This document shows, in pieces, positions 42,245 through 50,743 of a stretch of DNA of 64,000 nucleotides. The number at the start of each line of letters is the position of its first letter. Within the stretch, counting starts at the first letter, position 1. A model generated the notes under the pieces. It had not been told where the DNA came from. It did not search any database and was given only the letters and a program-made list of their open reading frames with translations. The position numbers and the translations under genes are program-made. The DNA comes from SLAN01 sp964565375. Lineage in GTDB: Bacteria; Spirochaetota; Spirochaetia; DSM-27196; SKKC01. The stretch is taken from positions 1 through 64,000 of the forward strand of contig CAZMEV010000003.1 in NCBI GenBank assembly GCA_964565375.1, in the 5' to 3' direction.

Positions 42245-42361
42245 TCTCTCCGCGTCCGCGATGCCATGGGCTTCTCGTCAATCCCCGCCAAACTATGTAC
42301 ACTGGCCTTCTTCGTCCTGATTGTTCCCCGGATACGGGATAAGTAGGGAGCCAAGCCAGCT

Positions 42362-43588
42362 ATGGAATTCGCCTTAATCAGCCTTGCCGGACTCGTCTTC
42401 GCCGTAGCAGCGGGGATTCTTGGAAAACTGAACATTGGCCTTCTGAGTATCGGTGTAGCATACCTCATTGGTATCGCAGCCGGATTCGAGGGCGATGACA
42501 TCGTGGCAGGCTGGCCCACCCGGCTTTTCTTCATACTCTTCGGGATGAGCTTTCTCTTCGGAATTCTCAGCGCAAACGGAACACTCGATCTCCTCGTCAA
42601 GAGAACCACGGCCTCAGTCAAGGGGCGTAACCGTCTGCTGCCGCTTCTGCTTCTGTTCGGCTCGGCGGTTCTGTCGGCAATGGGCCCGGGGAATATCGCT
42701 ACAGTAGCGATAATAAGCCCTCTTGCACTCGCCTTATCGCGGAGAGAGGGAATCTCCCCCCTGCTCATGGCCATCATGGTAATCCTTGGAGCAAATGCCG
42801 GTGGTCTCTCGCCGATTGCGCCAACCGGAATTATCGCGAACGATCTTGCGCGAAACGAAGGACTCGAAGTAGCGGCCATATTAATGCGCGATATGAGCAT
42901 TGCAACTCTGCTGTGCGGGGTGCTTACCTACTTTCTGCTTGGCGGCTGGAAAATACCGAGTCGGGAAGTGAATCATGAGGACACCGTTGGAGCGTTCGAC
43001 CGCCAGCATCTGCTGACTCTGTCCGTGGTTGGTGTGGCAATTGGTGCAATCATTTTCGGGGCGAATATCGGGTTGACCGCATTTCTCGCGGCCGGCGTAC
43101 TGCTTGCACTCGGGGCATCCACGGAATCAGAGGCTATAGCGCGTGTGCCGTGGTCGGCCATTCTGCTTGTGTGTGGTGTCGCCCTTTTAATCAGTATCGT
43201 TGAAGAAACGGGCGGTATGGAACTCCTGACCAGCGCGCTCGGTGCAGCCATGACCGAAGCGACGGTAGGACCGGTCATGACCGTCGTAGCGGGACTTATG
43301 TCGCTCGTATCGAGTGCATCCGGTGTTGTGCTTCCAACACTGATTCCGGCGGTGCCGGGTATTGTTGCCGAAGTCGGGTCGGCAGTTACTCCTGAGGCCC
43401 TCATTTCTTCGATCGCAATCGGATCACACCTTGCCACGGTGTGCCCGTTTTCTACACTCGGGGCACTTGCGATCGCGGCGGCCGGTGGGACCCAGCGCAA
43501 CGAGCTGTTTTCAAAACTCATACTCGCAGGGTTTCTTTATCTATTTGTCGGCGCGGCGATCAGCTATATCCTTATCACCGTCCTGTAA
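42362..43588 (+). CDS. MatC/SLC13-like anion transporter
   Basis: 408-residue integral membrane carrier with about ten to eleven TM helices and two repeated halves, each with a re-entrant type motif: ANAGGLSPIAPTGIIAN in the first half and SSASGVVLPTLIPAVP in the second. This is the pattern of the ion-transporter superfamily (MatC, SLC13, CitM). The substrate may be a dicarboxylate or sulfate. It lies 117 bp behind the sulfatase gene. Its last 48 bp overlap the FkbM gene on the other strand. Confidence 0.85.
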   Translation: MEFALISLAGLVFAVAAGILGKLNIGLLSIGVAYLIGIAAGFEGDDIVAGWPTRLFFILFGMSFLFGILSANGTLDLLVKRTTASVKGRNRLLPLLLLFGSAVLSAMGPGNIATVAIISPLALALSRREGISPLLMAIMVILGANAGGLSPIAPTGIIANDLARNEGLEVAAILMRDMSIATLLCGVLTYFLLGGWKIPSREVNHEDTVGAFDRQHLLTLSVVGVAIGAIIFGANIGLTAFLAAGVLLALGASTESEAIARVPWSAILLVCGVALLISIVEETGGMELLTSALGAAMTEATVGPVMTVVAGLMSLVSSASGVVLPTLIPAVPGIVAEVGSAVTPEALISSIAIGSHLATVCPFSTLGALAIAAAGGTQRNELFSKLILAGFLYLFVGAAISYILITVL

Positions 43589-44464
43589 CTGCGATACGGC
43601 GTACATGTCGCCGACCGGGCTTTCATCTACATGCACAATGCGGAACCCGGATGATTCCAGCAGATTCCTGCAGCCCGCCGCATTACGCCGGCCGTGAAAC
43701 TCGACGACTACCCGCCTCGTACGGCGAAGTATCTGTCTGCTTCCGGCGAGCACCTGTAACTCATCGCCTTCAGCATCGACCTTGAGCACATCTATATCCT
43801 CCACACCATGAGCGCCGCAGAGCATATCAATAGATATCACCGGGCATCGAAGCGTCGCCGTTGCCAGCGATTTCGCCCATCGCGGGCCCTTCGAAGTGAG
43901 GGAGCGCGAGGCAATCGTGGAAACCTGCGGGGAATATTCGAGCAGATCGCTGCCGGCCTGCCGGACGCACGGCAGGTCGCCGGCAAGTCCACGTACTGCT
44001 GCGAAAGACGACTCGCCGCCGGGAGAAGAGACGGACCGGTTGCGCAGAAGGGTCTCTATCAGTACGGAAAACGTGCGGGGCACCGGCTCAACCAATATCA
44101 TTCTGAGAGAAGCGTTTTCGGCGAACCGGCATGCTGCGTAGATGCCCTCATTGGCTCCGACGTCCACAACAACACCTGCGTCCTCCGCGGTAAATCCGGC
44201 TGCTCGCGCATGAACCCGGTCACGAAGATGTTCGGTAAGCGAATCAAGGCTCGCGGGTGCGCTGCGCCTGGGCAACCGGACGCGAAGCCCCTGTACCCGA
44301 AGCGGCGGGAGCCACTCGTCGGGCGGCAGGCTTCCGGTTGTGAGCACCAGACTCCGGTCGGCCCGTATCTGATCAAGCAGACTCCGGTCGCTACCGCTGT
44401 GCGCATGCGCCTTAAGCCAGTCGAAGCGTGCCTCGAAAGAGTCCTGCTCCGGCAGATCGTCCAT
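43541..44464 (-). CDS. FkbM-family methyltransferase
   Basis: 307-residue SAM-dependent methyltransferase of the FkbM type, which often O-methylates sugars or polyketides. VVVDVGANEGIYAACRFA is the SAM motif, MILVEPVPRTFSVL the acidic contact, and IDVLKVDAEGDELQVLAG the characteristic FkbM motif. GGGGAGACA precedes the ATG. It is divergent from the DUF1499 gene. Confidence 0.9.
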   Translation of the reverse strand: MDDLPEQDSFEARFDWLKAHAHSGSDRSLLDQIRADRSLVLTTGSLPPDEWLPPLRVQGLRVRLPRRSAPASLDSLTEHLRDRVHARAAGFTAEDAGVVVDVGANEGIYAACRFAENASLRMILVEPVPRTFSVLIETLLRNRSVSSPGGESSFAAVRGLAGDLPCVRQAGSDLLEYSPQVSTIASRSLTSKGPRWAKSLATATLRCPVISIDMLCGAHGVEDIDVLKVDAEGDELQVLAGSRQILRRTRRVVVEFHGRRNAAGCRNLLESSGFRIVHVDESPVGDMYAVSQLQDGDKDIADRRADK

Positions 44465-44483
44465 TGTCTCCCCTCTTTGCTCC

Positions 44484-44492
44484 TGCTACTAT
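44484..44492 (+). promoter_or_regulatory. Extended -10 element before the DUF1499 gene
   Basis: TGC-TACTAT has the TGN extension of extended -10 promoters. It overlaps an in-frame ATG at 44491, which argues for the later start at 44530. Confidence 0.45.
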
Positions 44493-44529
44493 GCCGCATC
44501 CAAGCGATTGTTCTACACCCTTCAAGGAT

Positions 44530-45018
44530 ATGCCCGTGGACATTATTTCGATTTCTATTGCTGTACTCGCCATTATCATTGTTGTCGTCGGGGTCGTACA
44601 GAACCGTCGCTCTGCCGCCGGTGGTGTTGACCGTTCGAGCCCCACTCCGCTCGCCCCCTGTCCGGGTTCTTCAAATTGTGTTTCCACATATCGCAACAGC
44701 GGATATGTGAGCCTCAAACCTATGCGATACGAAGGAATTAACCGGGACGAGGCACGCGGGGTACTTCTGTCGTTGCTTGAATCCCGGCCGCGGTGTGAAG
44801 TCGTAACGGCTGAAGACGATTACGTACATGCGGTTGTATGGTCGCGGATATTCAGATTCCGGGACGACCTGGAGTTCCATTTTCGCGAGACAGAGCCTGT
44901 TGTCGACTTCCGCGCTGCAAGTCGGGTGGGCCACGACGACTTTGGAATACACCGGAAGCGTATGCATTATATGACCCTTGCGTTCGAAGAGGCCGCGCGG
45001 GAAAAAGCCTCGGCGTAA
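44530..45018 (+). CDS. DUF1499-family protein, membrane anchored
   Basis: About 162-residue protein with an N-terminal TM (IISISIAVLAIIIVVVGVV) and a DUF1499 domain: CPGSSNCVSTYRNSGY, VTAEDDYVHAVVWSRIFRFRDDLEF and VDFRAASRVGHDDFGIHRKR. The function of DUF1499 is unknown. An ATG at 44491 would add 13 residues but lies inside the likely promoter. A GC-rich hairpin (45039-45070) follows the stop codon. Confidence 0.85.
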   Translation: MPVDIISISIAVLAIIIVVVGVVQNRRSAAGGVDRSSPTPLAPCPGSSNCVSTYRNSGYVSLKPMRYEGINRDEARGVLLSLLESRPRCEVVTAEDDYVHAVVWSRIFRFRDDLEFHFRETEPVVDFRAASRVGHDDFGIHRKRMHYMTLAFEEAAREKASA

Positions 45019-45038
45019 CAGCGACCCGGAATCCGCCC

Positions 45039-45070
45039 GGAAGCCATTGCCCGGCCGGCGCCGGGCTTCC
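45039..45070 (+). terminator. GC-rich hairpin after the DUF1499 gene
   Basis: GCCCGGC-CGGC-GCCGGGC with an outer GGAA/TTCC pairing. The T-tract is missing, so it may only be a transcript end stabiliser. Confidence 0.4.
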
Positions 45071-45080
45071 GCTTTGCCGT

Positions 45081-45272
45081 CACTAACGGCCCGCCCGGCA
45101 ATCACCGCCCGCCCGGCNNNNNNNNNNNNNNNNNNNNNNNNNNNNNNNNNNNNNNNNNNNNNNNNNNNNNNNNNNNNNNNNNNNNNNNNNNNNNNNNNNN
45201 NNNNNNNNNNNNNNNNNCACTAACGGCCCGCCCGGCAATCACCGCCCGCCCGGCAATCACCGCCCGCCCGGC
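45081..45272. repeat. 18-bp GC-rich tandem repeats around the second gap
   Basis: Copies of AATCACCGCCCGCCCGGC follow a variant unit beginning CACTAACGGCCC on both sides of the gap. The minus strand is G-rich with GGGCGGGCGG runs. The 292-bp stretch between the DUF1499 gene and the M1 peptidase gene contains only this repeat, the hairpin above and the peptidase promoter. Confidence 0.85.
45118..45217. other. Assembly gap (100 N) inside the 18-bp repeats
   Basis: Exactly 100 N; both flanks carry the same repeat, so the gap most likely reflects collapsed repeats. Confidence 0.97.
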
Positions 45273-45273
45273 T

Positions 45274-45302
45274 TTGACAGCGAACAGGCCATCGCGTAGG
45301 CT
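45274..45302 (+). promoter_or_regulatory. Leaderless promoter of the M1 aminopeptidase gene
   Basis: TTGACA (45274-45279), a 17-nt spacer and TAGGCT (45297-45302). The ATG at 45311 follows after 8 nt, without a Shine-Dalgarno. Confidence 0.6.
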
Positions 45303-45310
45303 CGCGAGTC

Positions 45311-48109
45311 ATGCACGGTTTCGTCCCCGACAAGTATCAGATAACCCTTGAGCCGGACCTGGAATCCTGCCTGTTCGCCGGTCGTGTCATCATAGATGGG
45401 CATCTGGCCGAACCGGGCAACCGCATTCATCTTCACGCCCGCGAAATTACGGTGCACAGCGCCCGCATTGAACACCGAAACGAGCATCTTGCCGTTTCAG
45501 CCACGATCGACGAAGCCGAGATGCTGCTGACGCTTGAGGCGCCCCGACAAGTCGAAGGCGGTATCCGGATCATCATCGATTACCGGGGAGTTATTAACGA
45601 TGCAATGGCAGGACTGTATCAGTCCCCCTTTCGGGAGAACGGAACGACCCGCATGATGGCGGTCACTCAGTTTGAGGAGATCGATGCGCGCCGGGCTTTT
45701 CCCTGCGTCGATGAACCTGCCGCCAAGGCTCGATTCGATGTGGCCTACATACTTCCGAAGAACGTGGCCGGCATTGCCAATACTCCGCTTAAATCGGAAA
45801 CCGATCTTTCCGTACATCCTGAGGAAACATTGACCGGGGAAGCCGGGAAACGCCGCCTGGACTTCGAAACCACCCCGCCCATGTCCACATACCTCCTCTT
45901 TTTTGCAATGGGCCCGTTCGAGTTCGAAACCGACACGCAGTTCCGGATTCCGGTTCGTGCGGCGACTCGCCCCGGCCTCTCCCGCTATGGGAAAAACGCA
46001 ATCGAGTGGACCAGGGAAGCCCTTCGCTACGGGGAGGAGTACACGGGCATTCAGTTTCCGATCGGAAAGATGGATCTGATCGCATGTCCGAACTTCGCCT
46101 TCGGGGCCATGGAAAACTACGGGGCCATATCGTTCCGTGAGAACCGCATGCTCGTCTATGGGAACGACACCCCGTCTGCCGAGGTAGAACGGATCTGCCA
46201 GATCACGAATCACGAAGTGGCACACATGTGGTTCGGAAACCTGGTTACTCCGAAAGACTGGAGCTACATATGGCTCAACGAAGCATTCGCGACCTATTTC
46301 GGCTACGTCATTACCGACACATTTCACCCTGAGTTCAATGGCCTCGATCAGTTTATTGCTTCGCAGATGGACATCGCCTTCTCACGCGACGGGCTGGCCG
46401 GCACAATTCCAATAGAGTTTCCTGACGGTCAGGAGCTCGAATTCAGCCCCGCTACGACACCGATTATCTACCGCAAGGCCGGGTCAATTCTTCGTATGTT
46501 CAGGCTCTACCTCGGCGACTGCGGACTTGCCGACCGGGAGGACGGGGACGCGCGCGATTCCGGGGGAGCCCCTGTTTTTCGTGAAGGGGTTCGGCGGTAC
46601 CTCGGGGCATTCTCGGAATCCTCTGCGAATACGGATGATTTTCTCACGAGTTTCAGCGAGGGTGTTCGGGCTGTTCCGGAAGCCCCCGATTTCGACCATG
46701 AGATACTCGCCGCCTGGATACGGACTCCTGGATACCCGATGATCAGGGCGCACACCGAAGGTTCGACGCTGTATCTCCGGCGCGAGCGGTTCACCTATCA
46801 CGAGACAGGGGCCGAGAGAAATACATCAACCTATACAGCACAATGCCCTCCCGTTCCGTTGACGCTTCGCCTGTTCCATAACGACGGCACGGACACTCAA
46901 ATGCGCCACCTTCTCGACAGTGACTCAGCCGGCGTTGCCCTGCCGGAGTCTGTAGAGGCTGTGAAGCTGAACGCCGATCAGGCGGGCTTCTACCGTACCG
47001 AATATGGAAGCGGGGATGCGGAACTGCTCTGCTCGATTGCCTCCGAACGTATGTCGGCGCGCGACCGGTTCAACCTCCTGTATGATATGCACGCGCTTGT
47101 CGTGAAGGGAAGCATCGACCTCGAAACCTATCTTTCCCGGCTGAACCGCTTTTTCACCGAGGAGATTGATTTTCTCCCTTCCTTTCAGCTCTCGAGATCG
47201 CTTCGCACGCTGCACCTCCACGCGGTAACTGTCGCACCGGATACCGCGGCGCGTATTGCCGAAATCGGGCTTGCCCTGCTGCGGCCGGCGATGAACGCGA
47301 TGGGGATCATGCCTTCGGACGGCGAGCCACACACCAACGCCCTTCTTCGGGAATCGCTTCTCTGGAGTGCGTACCGGTTCGGTGACCGTGAGGTAAGCGA
47401 AACACTCGAACAGAAGGCTGAAGCGCTTATCCACGCTCGCGGCCCGGGAAAAGACGAGGACGCCGATAGCGACCCTGGAAGAAAGCGGGAAACCGGCGAC
47501 GCCGGCGACCCGGAAGAAAACGCGGACACCGGTCGCGCCCCGGAAAGAACCCGGGACGCCCCGGGCGCCGGCGACACTCCGGACGCCCTGCCGGTGAACC
47601 TCAGGCCCCTTCTCTACCGCGTCGCCGCCTCGGGCCTTCCGCATACCGTGGAGGCCCTCATCGACCGGCAGGCTGCTTCAGGCGTCCCCGAAGGCGAATG
47701 TCAGGAGATAGTAACCGCCCTCGGGCATGCAGGCAGCAGAGAGGCACTTTCGACCGTGCTCGAGTCTCTACTCGCTCGCGTTCCTGCCCGCAACTGCTTT
47801 CTCGCAATTCAGGCGGCGGGATCAAACCCGCATGCCCGACACCTGCTGTGGCCATGGATGCAGGCTCACATTCAGGAACTCGAGGGGCTGCACCGCATGC
47901 ATTTTCTCAGCGCGCTTGTAACCGGAATTGCCAAAGATGGCGCCGGCAGGGAAGACGAGATTTCGCGATTTGTCGCCTCTTACAGGACTCAGTCGAGCTC
48001 GTTTTCAGAAGAAACAGTCGAAATGGCTCTGGAATACCGGGAGATTAATGAAGCGCTCGAGCGCCGGCTCGCGGCGAATGACGAGCGCCGGCTCGACGGG
48101 CGCGGATAG
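45311..48109 (+). CDS. M1-family aminopeptidase (PepN/puromycin-sensitive type)
   Basis: 932-residue zinc aminopeptidase. GAMEN is in FGAMENYGAISF, the zinc motif HEVAHMWFGNLVTPKDW and the third ligand NEAFATYFGY. The N-terminal beta domain and C-terminal ERAP1-like helical domain are both present. No signal peptide, so cytoplasmic peptide breakdown. Around residues 710-760 lies a low-complexity, strongly charged insertion rich in Asp, Glu, Gly and Arg. Domain order is otherwise normal. Confidence 0.95.
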   Translation: MHGFVPDKYQITLEPDLESCLFAGRVIIDGHLAEPGNRIHLHAREITVHSARIEHRNEHLAVSATIDEAEMLLTLEAPRQVEGGIRIIIDYRGVINDAMAGLYQSPFRENGTTRMMAVTQFEEIDARRAFPCVDEPAAKARFDVAYILPKNVAGIANTPLKSETDLSVHPEETLTGEAGKRRLDFETTPPMSTYLLFFAMGPFEFETDTQFRIPVRAATRPGLSRYGKNAIEWTREALRYGEEYTGIQFPIGKMDLIACPNFAFGAMENYGAISFRENRMLVYGNDTPSAEVERICQITNHEVAHMWFGNLVTPKDWSYIWLNEAFATYFGYVITDTFHPEFNGLDQFIASQMDIAFSRDGLAGTIPIEFPDGQELEFSPATTPIIYRKAGSILRMFRLYLGDCGLADREDGDARDSGGAPVFREGVRRYLGAFSESSANTDDFLTSFSEGVRAVPEAPDFDHEILAAWIRTPGYPMIRAHTEGSTLYLRRERFTYHETGAERNTSTYTAQCPPVPLTLRLFHNDGTDTQMRHLLDSDSAGVALPESVEAVKLNADQAGFYRTEYGSGDAELLCSIASERMSARDRFNLLYDMHALVVKGSIDLETYLSRLNRFFTEEIDFLPSFQLSRSLRTLHLHAVTVAPDTAARIAEIGLALLRPAMNAMGIMPSDGEPHTNALLRESLLWSAYRFGDREVSETLEQKAEALIHARGPGKDEDADSDPGRKRETGDAGDPEENADTGRAPERTRDAPGAGDTPDALPVNLRPLLYRVAASGLPHTVEALIDRQAASGVPEGECQEIVTALGHAGSREALSTVLESLLARVPARNCFLAIQAAGSNPHARHLLWPWMQAHIQELEGLHRMHFLSALVTGIAKDGAGREDEISRFVASYRTQSSSFSEETVEMALEYREINEALERRLAANDERRLDGRG

Positions 48110-48113
48110 CACC

Positions 48114-48812
48114 ATGAAGCTTGCGGCAGCGGCCATGCCATTCGCAAAGCAATGCCCATTGTGCGGGACTGCAGCGCGGGCATTCGTGCGAGATCCGAAA
48201 GATGAGGATTCAAAACATAGACTCCGCAACCTGAAGCTTCCGGGTGAAGAACTCGGGCGAAACGAATACTGCCCGAACTGCGGATGCAATTCACGGGAAC
48301 GGCTTCTGTACCTGTATCTGCTGCATTACACCGACGTGTTTACGCCGACAGCCCCGAGACTTCGTGTGCTTGCCCGAGGCGAAGTCCAGCGGCTGGCCGA
48401 GCGGGTCGGGAAGGTCTCACGTGTTGAACTTGCACAGGATCAAATGGACGGACTCTTCGATATTGTCCTCGAAGACCGCGTGCTCGAACGCGCCGACGAC
48501 GACCGGCATACACTGAACCTCCTGCGGGATCAACTGATACCCGGCGGCCGGCTCATAGTCAGCGAACCTGTCTCCCCGGTGCTGCCGGCAACGCTCGAAG
48601 ACGAAAGCATCATTACAGAACGGCAGCGAAAGCGTGCATTCGGCAGCAGAAAGCGAAAACGGGTGTTCGGGGCGGACCTTGAAATGCGCATACGCGAGGC
48701 CTCGCTCAATCCGCAGACATTTGACTGGCGCAACGATCGAAACAGATTCGGCGGATTCCAGAATAGATTCGCGCTCGCCCGAGGGCAGACCCTTATGATC
48801 TGCCGTCGTTAA
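48114..48812 (+). CDS. Zinc-ribbon protein with methyltransferase-like fold
   Basis: 232-residue protein. The N-terminus has a zinc-ribbon pattern CPLC ... CPNCGCNSRERLLYLYL. The following domain resembles a class I SAM-methyltransferase with a degraded cofactor motif (RLRVLARGEVQRLAERVG), then DIVLEDRVLERADDD and LIPGGRLIVSEP. CxxCxxxSRxR headings of this sort occur in uncharacterised methyltransferases. Starts 4 bp behind the peptidase stop and is probably cotranscribed with it. Confidence 0.7.
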   Translation: MKLAAAAMPFAKQCPLCGTAARAFVRDPKDEDSKHRLRNLKLPGEELGRNEYCPNCGCNSRERLLYLYLLHYTDVFTPTAPRLRVLARGEVQRLAERVGKVSRVELAQDQMDGLFDIVLEDRVLERADDDRHTLNLLRDQLIPGGRLIVSEPVSPVLPATLEDESIITERQRKRAFGSRKRKRVFGADLEMRIREASLNPQTFDWRNDRNRFGGFQNRFALARGQTLMICRR

Positions 48813-48846
48813 ACAGCGGATAATCTGTCATTGTTAAAGCAGCGGA

Positions 48847-49473
48847 CTACTTGTCGTCGTGAGACAACGGAACAAAACGGGCGCCGGTCAGCTTTCTTAC
48901 CTTCCGGAGCATGCCGCCGTGCTTTTCGTATATCATCACGATTTCGCTGCCGCCGGGACCGAGCGGAATAACCATTCGCCCTTCCTCCGCGAGGGATTGT
49001 GACAGCGGTTCAGGAACCGAGTCGGCAGCCGCCGAAACAACAATACCTGCAAATGGTCCCGGCTCCGGAAGGCTGTTCCATGCGTTCGCCTGGTATACGG
49101 CCACATTTTCGATACCTGCACGCTTCAGCCTGGAGACCGCCTGCGATACAAGCGAAGAATGCAGCTCGATCGAAACCACACGAGCGGCAAGATGCGAAAG
49201 CAACGCTGTCTGATATCCGAGTCCGGCGCCTACTTCAAGAACCGTATCACGACCGCTTATCTGCAAGGCGTCAACCATTGCAGCTACCAGCGACGGCTGG
49301 CTCGTCGTCTGTCCTGCACCGATCTGGATCGGTCTGTCGTCATAAATCTCCGCCGGGGGAAGACCGTCCGGCACGAACCATGCCCGGTCTACCGCCCGCA
49401 TTGCGTTGATCACCCGGTCGGAAAGCAGTCCATGACGTTGCGCTGTTCGAACCAGTTGCTCATTGTCGTGCAT
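48847..49473 (-). CDS. pcm: Protein-L-isoaspartate O-methyltransferase
   Basis: About 208-residue repair enzyme that methylates isoaspartyl residues. Motifs: IQIGAGQTTSQPSLVAAMVDAL, VLEVGAGLGYQTALLS and VSIELHSSLV. The ATG at 49473 lies exactly 7 nt behind a perfect TATAAT; the ATG at 49482 overlaps that -10 element and is less likely. Monocistronic. Confidence 0.92.
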   Translation of the reverse strand: MHDNEQLVRTAQRHGLLSDRVINAMRAVDRAWFVPDGLPPAEIYDDRPIQIGAGQTTSQPSLVAAMVDALQISGRDTVLEVGAGLGYQTALLSHLAARVVSIELHSSLVSQAVSRLKRAGIENVAVYQANAWNSLPEPGPFAGIVVSAAADSVPEPLSQSLAEEGRMVIPLGPGGSEIVMIYEKHGGMLRKVRKLTGARFVPLSHDDK

Positions 49474-49480
49474 CACACCC

Positions 49481-49486
49481 ATTATA
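49481..49486 (-). promoter_or_regulatory. -10 element of pcm (leaderless)
   Basis: TATAAT on the minus strand with 7 nt to the ATG at 49473. The -35 is weak. Confidence 0.55.
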
Positions 49487-49540
49487 CCCCAAAGCGTGCG
49501 GACACGACGACAGTTTTGTGCTACCGTTCAGGCTCATTGT

Positions 49541-50743
49541 ATGGTCAGACACGTTTGTTTTCTTCTCCTCGGTGTTTTTCTCTGGCCGCTTTTGCCCGTG
49601 GCCGCCGATCCGGCTCAGATGCCGGCAGGATTATTTTCACGTCAGGTTGATGTTTTCCCCGGACTTTTCTCGGATGACGGATTTCCGGTTCCTGACCGCA
49701 TTGAGCCCCCTGTGCTTCGAAATCGCAGAAACCGGGAATCGAACCCGCAACTCGTCATTGTGAATGCTCCGGCATTTGCCGTCCCGCTGAGTCATGGTTC
49801 AGGCGGGGCCGTATCGCTTCAGCCGGGTGACGTACTGCCGATCGTGGAAGAGCGATACGCACTTCATGAGAACAGAAGTACGCACTTCTACGTAACAGTG
49901 CATCCGGAAATCGGCCTTGCCACCGTGTCCACCCGCTTCGCCGCGGAGCAACTGGAGGAGTTTCCGGCCGACTGGTTCGAGCTTCCCGGGCTCCGTGAGG
50001 ATGTTGACCGAATTGTGTTCGCCACTCGCCCGCGGAAAGGAGCAACGATCAGCGCCCCTCCGCTCGACGAAGAACTGCTTGCAATTCCCGCAGGCGATAC
50101 TCTGCACACAGACCGGATGCTGCGTATTGACCTTGCCACGGAGTTCTCCGGCGGCGCAGGTGTGGCGACGTTTTCACCGTTGTCACTGCGGGTAGAAGAC
50201 ATAACCGGCGACAGTTTCGCCGAGCTCGCAATTGACAGCCGCTCACACACTGTGGCGGGACCACAACGATACAGCAACGAAACAATCGAAACATTCTGGC
50301 TGACAGCAAGTGGCGGTACCTCGCGAACACTCCTGCATCTCGTGCACGAAACACAATTCAATGCATCGGAAATTCAATACACACACTCCATTGTCCGCAA
50401 CAGAAACGACCGCGTGGAGGAAATCCGAAGCTATGCCCGCCGAAGATTTGCCGGCGGAGGCGTCGGTCTGGACAAATCGGTTCAGCGATATAGACTGCAC
50501 AAATTCGAGTGGATCCCGGGCCGAACCCGACTGACCGGTATTTCACCTAAGAGAAATCCGGCGGGTCTTCGACGTGAACCGGACCCTTCAGTCCGCATAA
50601 CCGACTGGCTGCCCGACTCAATCGTATCCCCGGTTGACGTTCACATTGATGAGACGCGGACCGTCTGGCTGAAGGTTCATAATGAAAACGGCCCATCCGG
50701 ATGGATCGAGGAGAGCCAGGTCAAATGGCATCGCCACCGCTGA
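49541..50743 (+). CDS. Exported protein of unknown function with SH3-like C-terminus
   Basis: About 400-residue exported protein that I cannot assign. A signal peptide (VCFLLLGVFLWPLLPVAA) is followed by a beta-rich region, a central part with DITGDSFAELAID resembling an integrin/VCBS-type turn, and a C-terminal segment (VWLKVHNENGPSGWIEESQVKW) typical of an SH3b domain. The mix suggests a periplasmic envelope protein. The last 23 bp overlap the MCP gene tail to tail. Confidence 0.75.
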   Translation: MVRHVCFLLLGVFLWPLLPVAADPAQMPAGLFSRQVDVFPGLFSDDGFPVPDRIEPPVLRNRRNRESNPQLVIVNAPAFAVPLSHGSGGAVSLQPGDVLPIVEERYALHENRSTHFYVTVHPEIGLATVSTRFAAEQLEEFPADWFELPGLREDVDRIVFATRPRKGATISAPPLDEELLAIPAGDTLHTDRMLRIDLATEFSGGAGVATFSPLSLRVEDITGDSFAELAIDSRSHTVAGPQRYSNETIETFWLTASGGTSRTLLHLVHETQFNASEIQYTHSIVRNRNDRVEEIRSYARRRFAGGGVGLDKSVQRYRLHKFEWIPGRTRLTGISPKRNPAGLRREPDPSVRITDWLPDSIVSPVDVHIDETRTVWLKVHNENGPSGWIEESQVKWHRHR

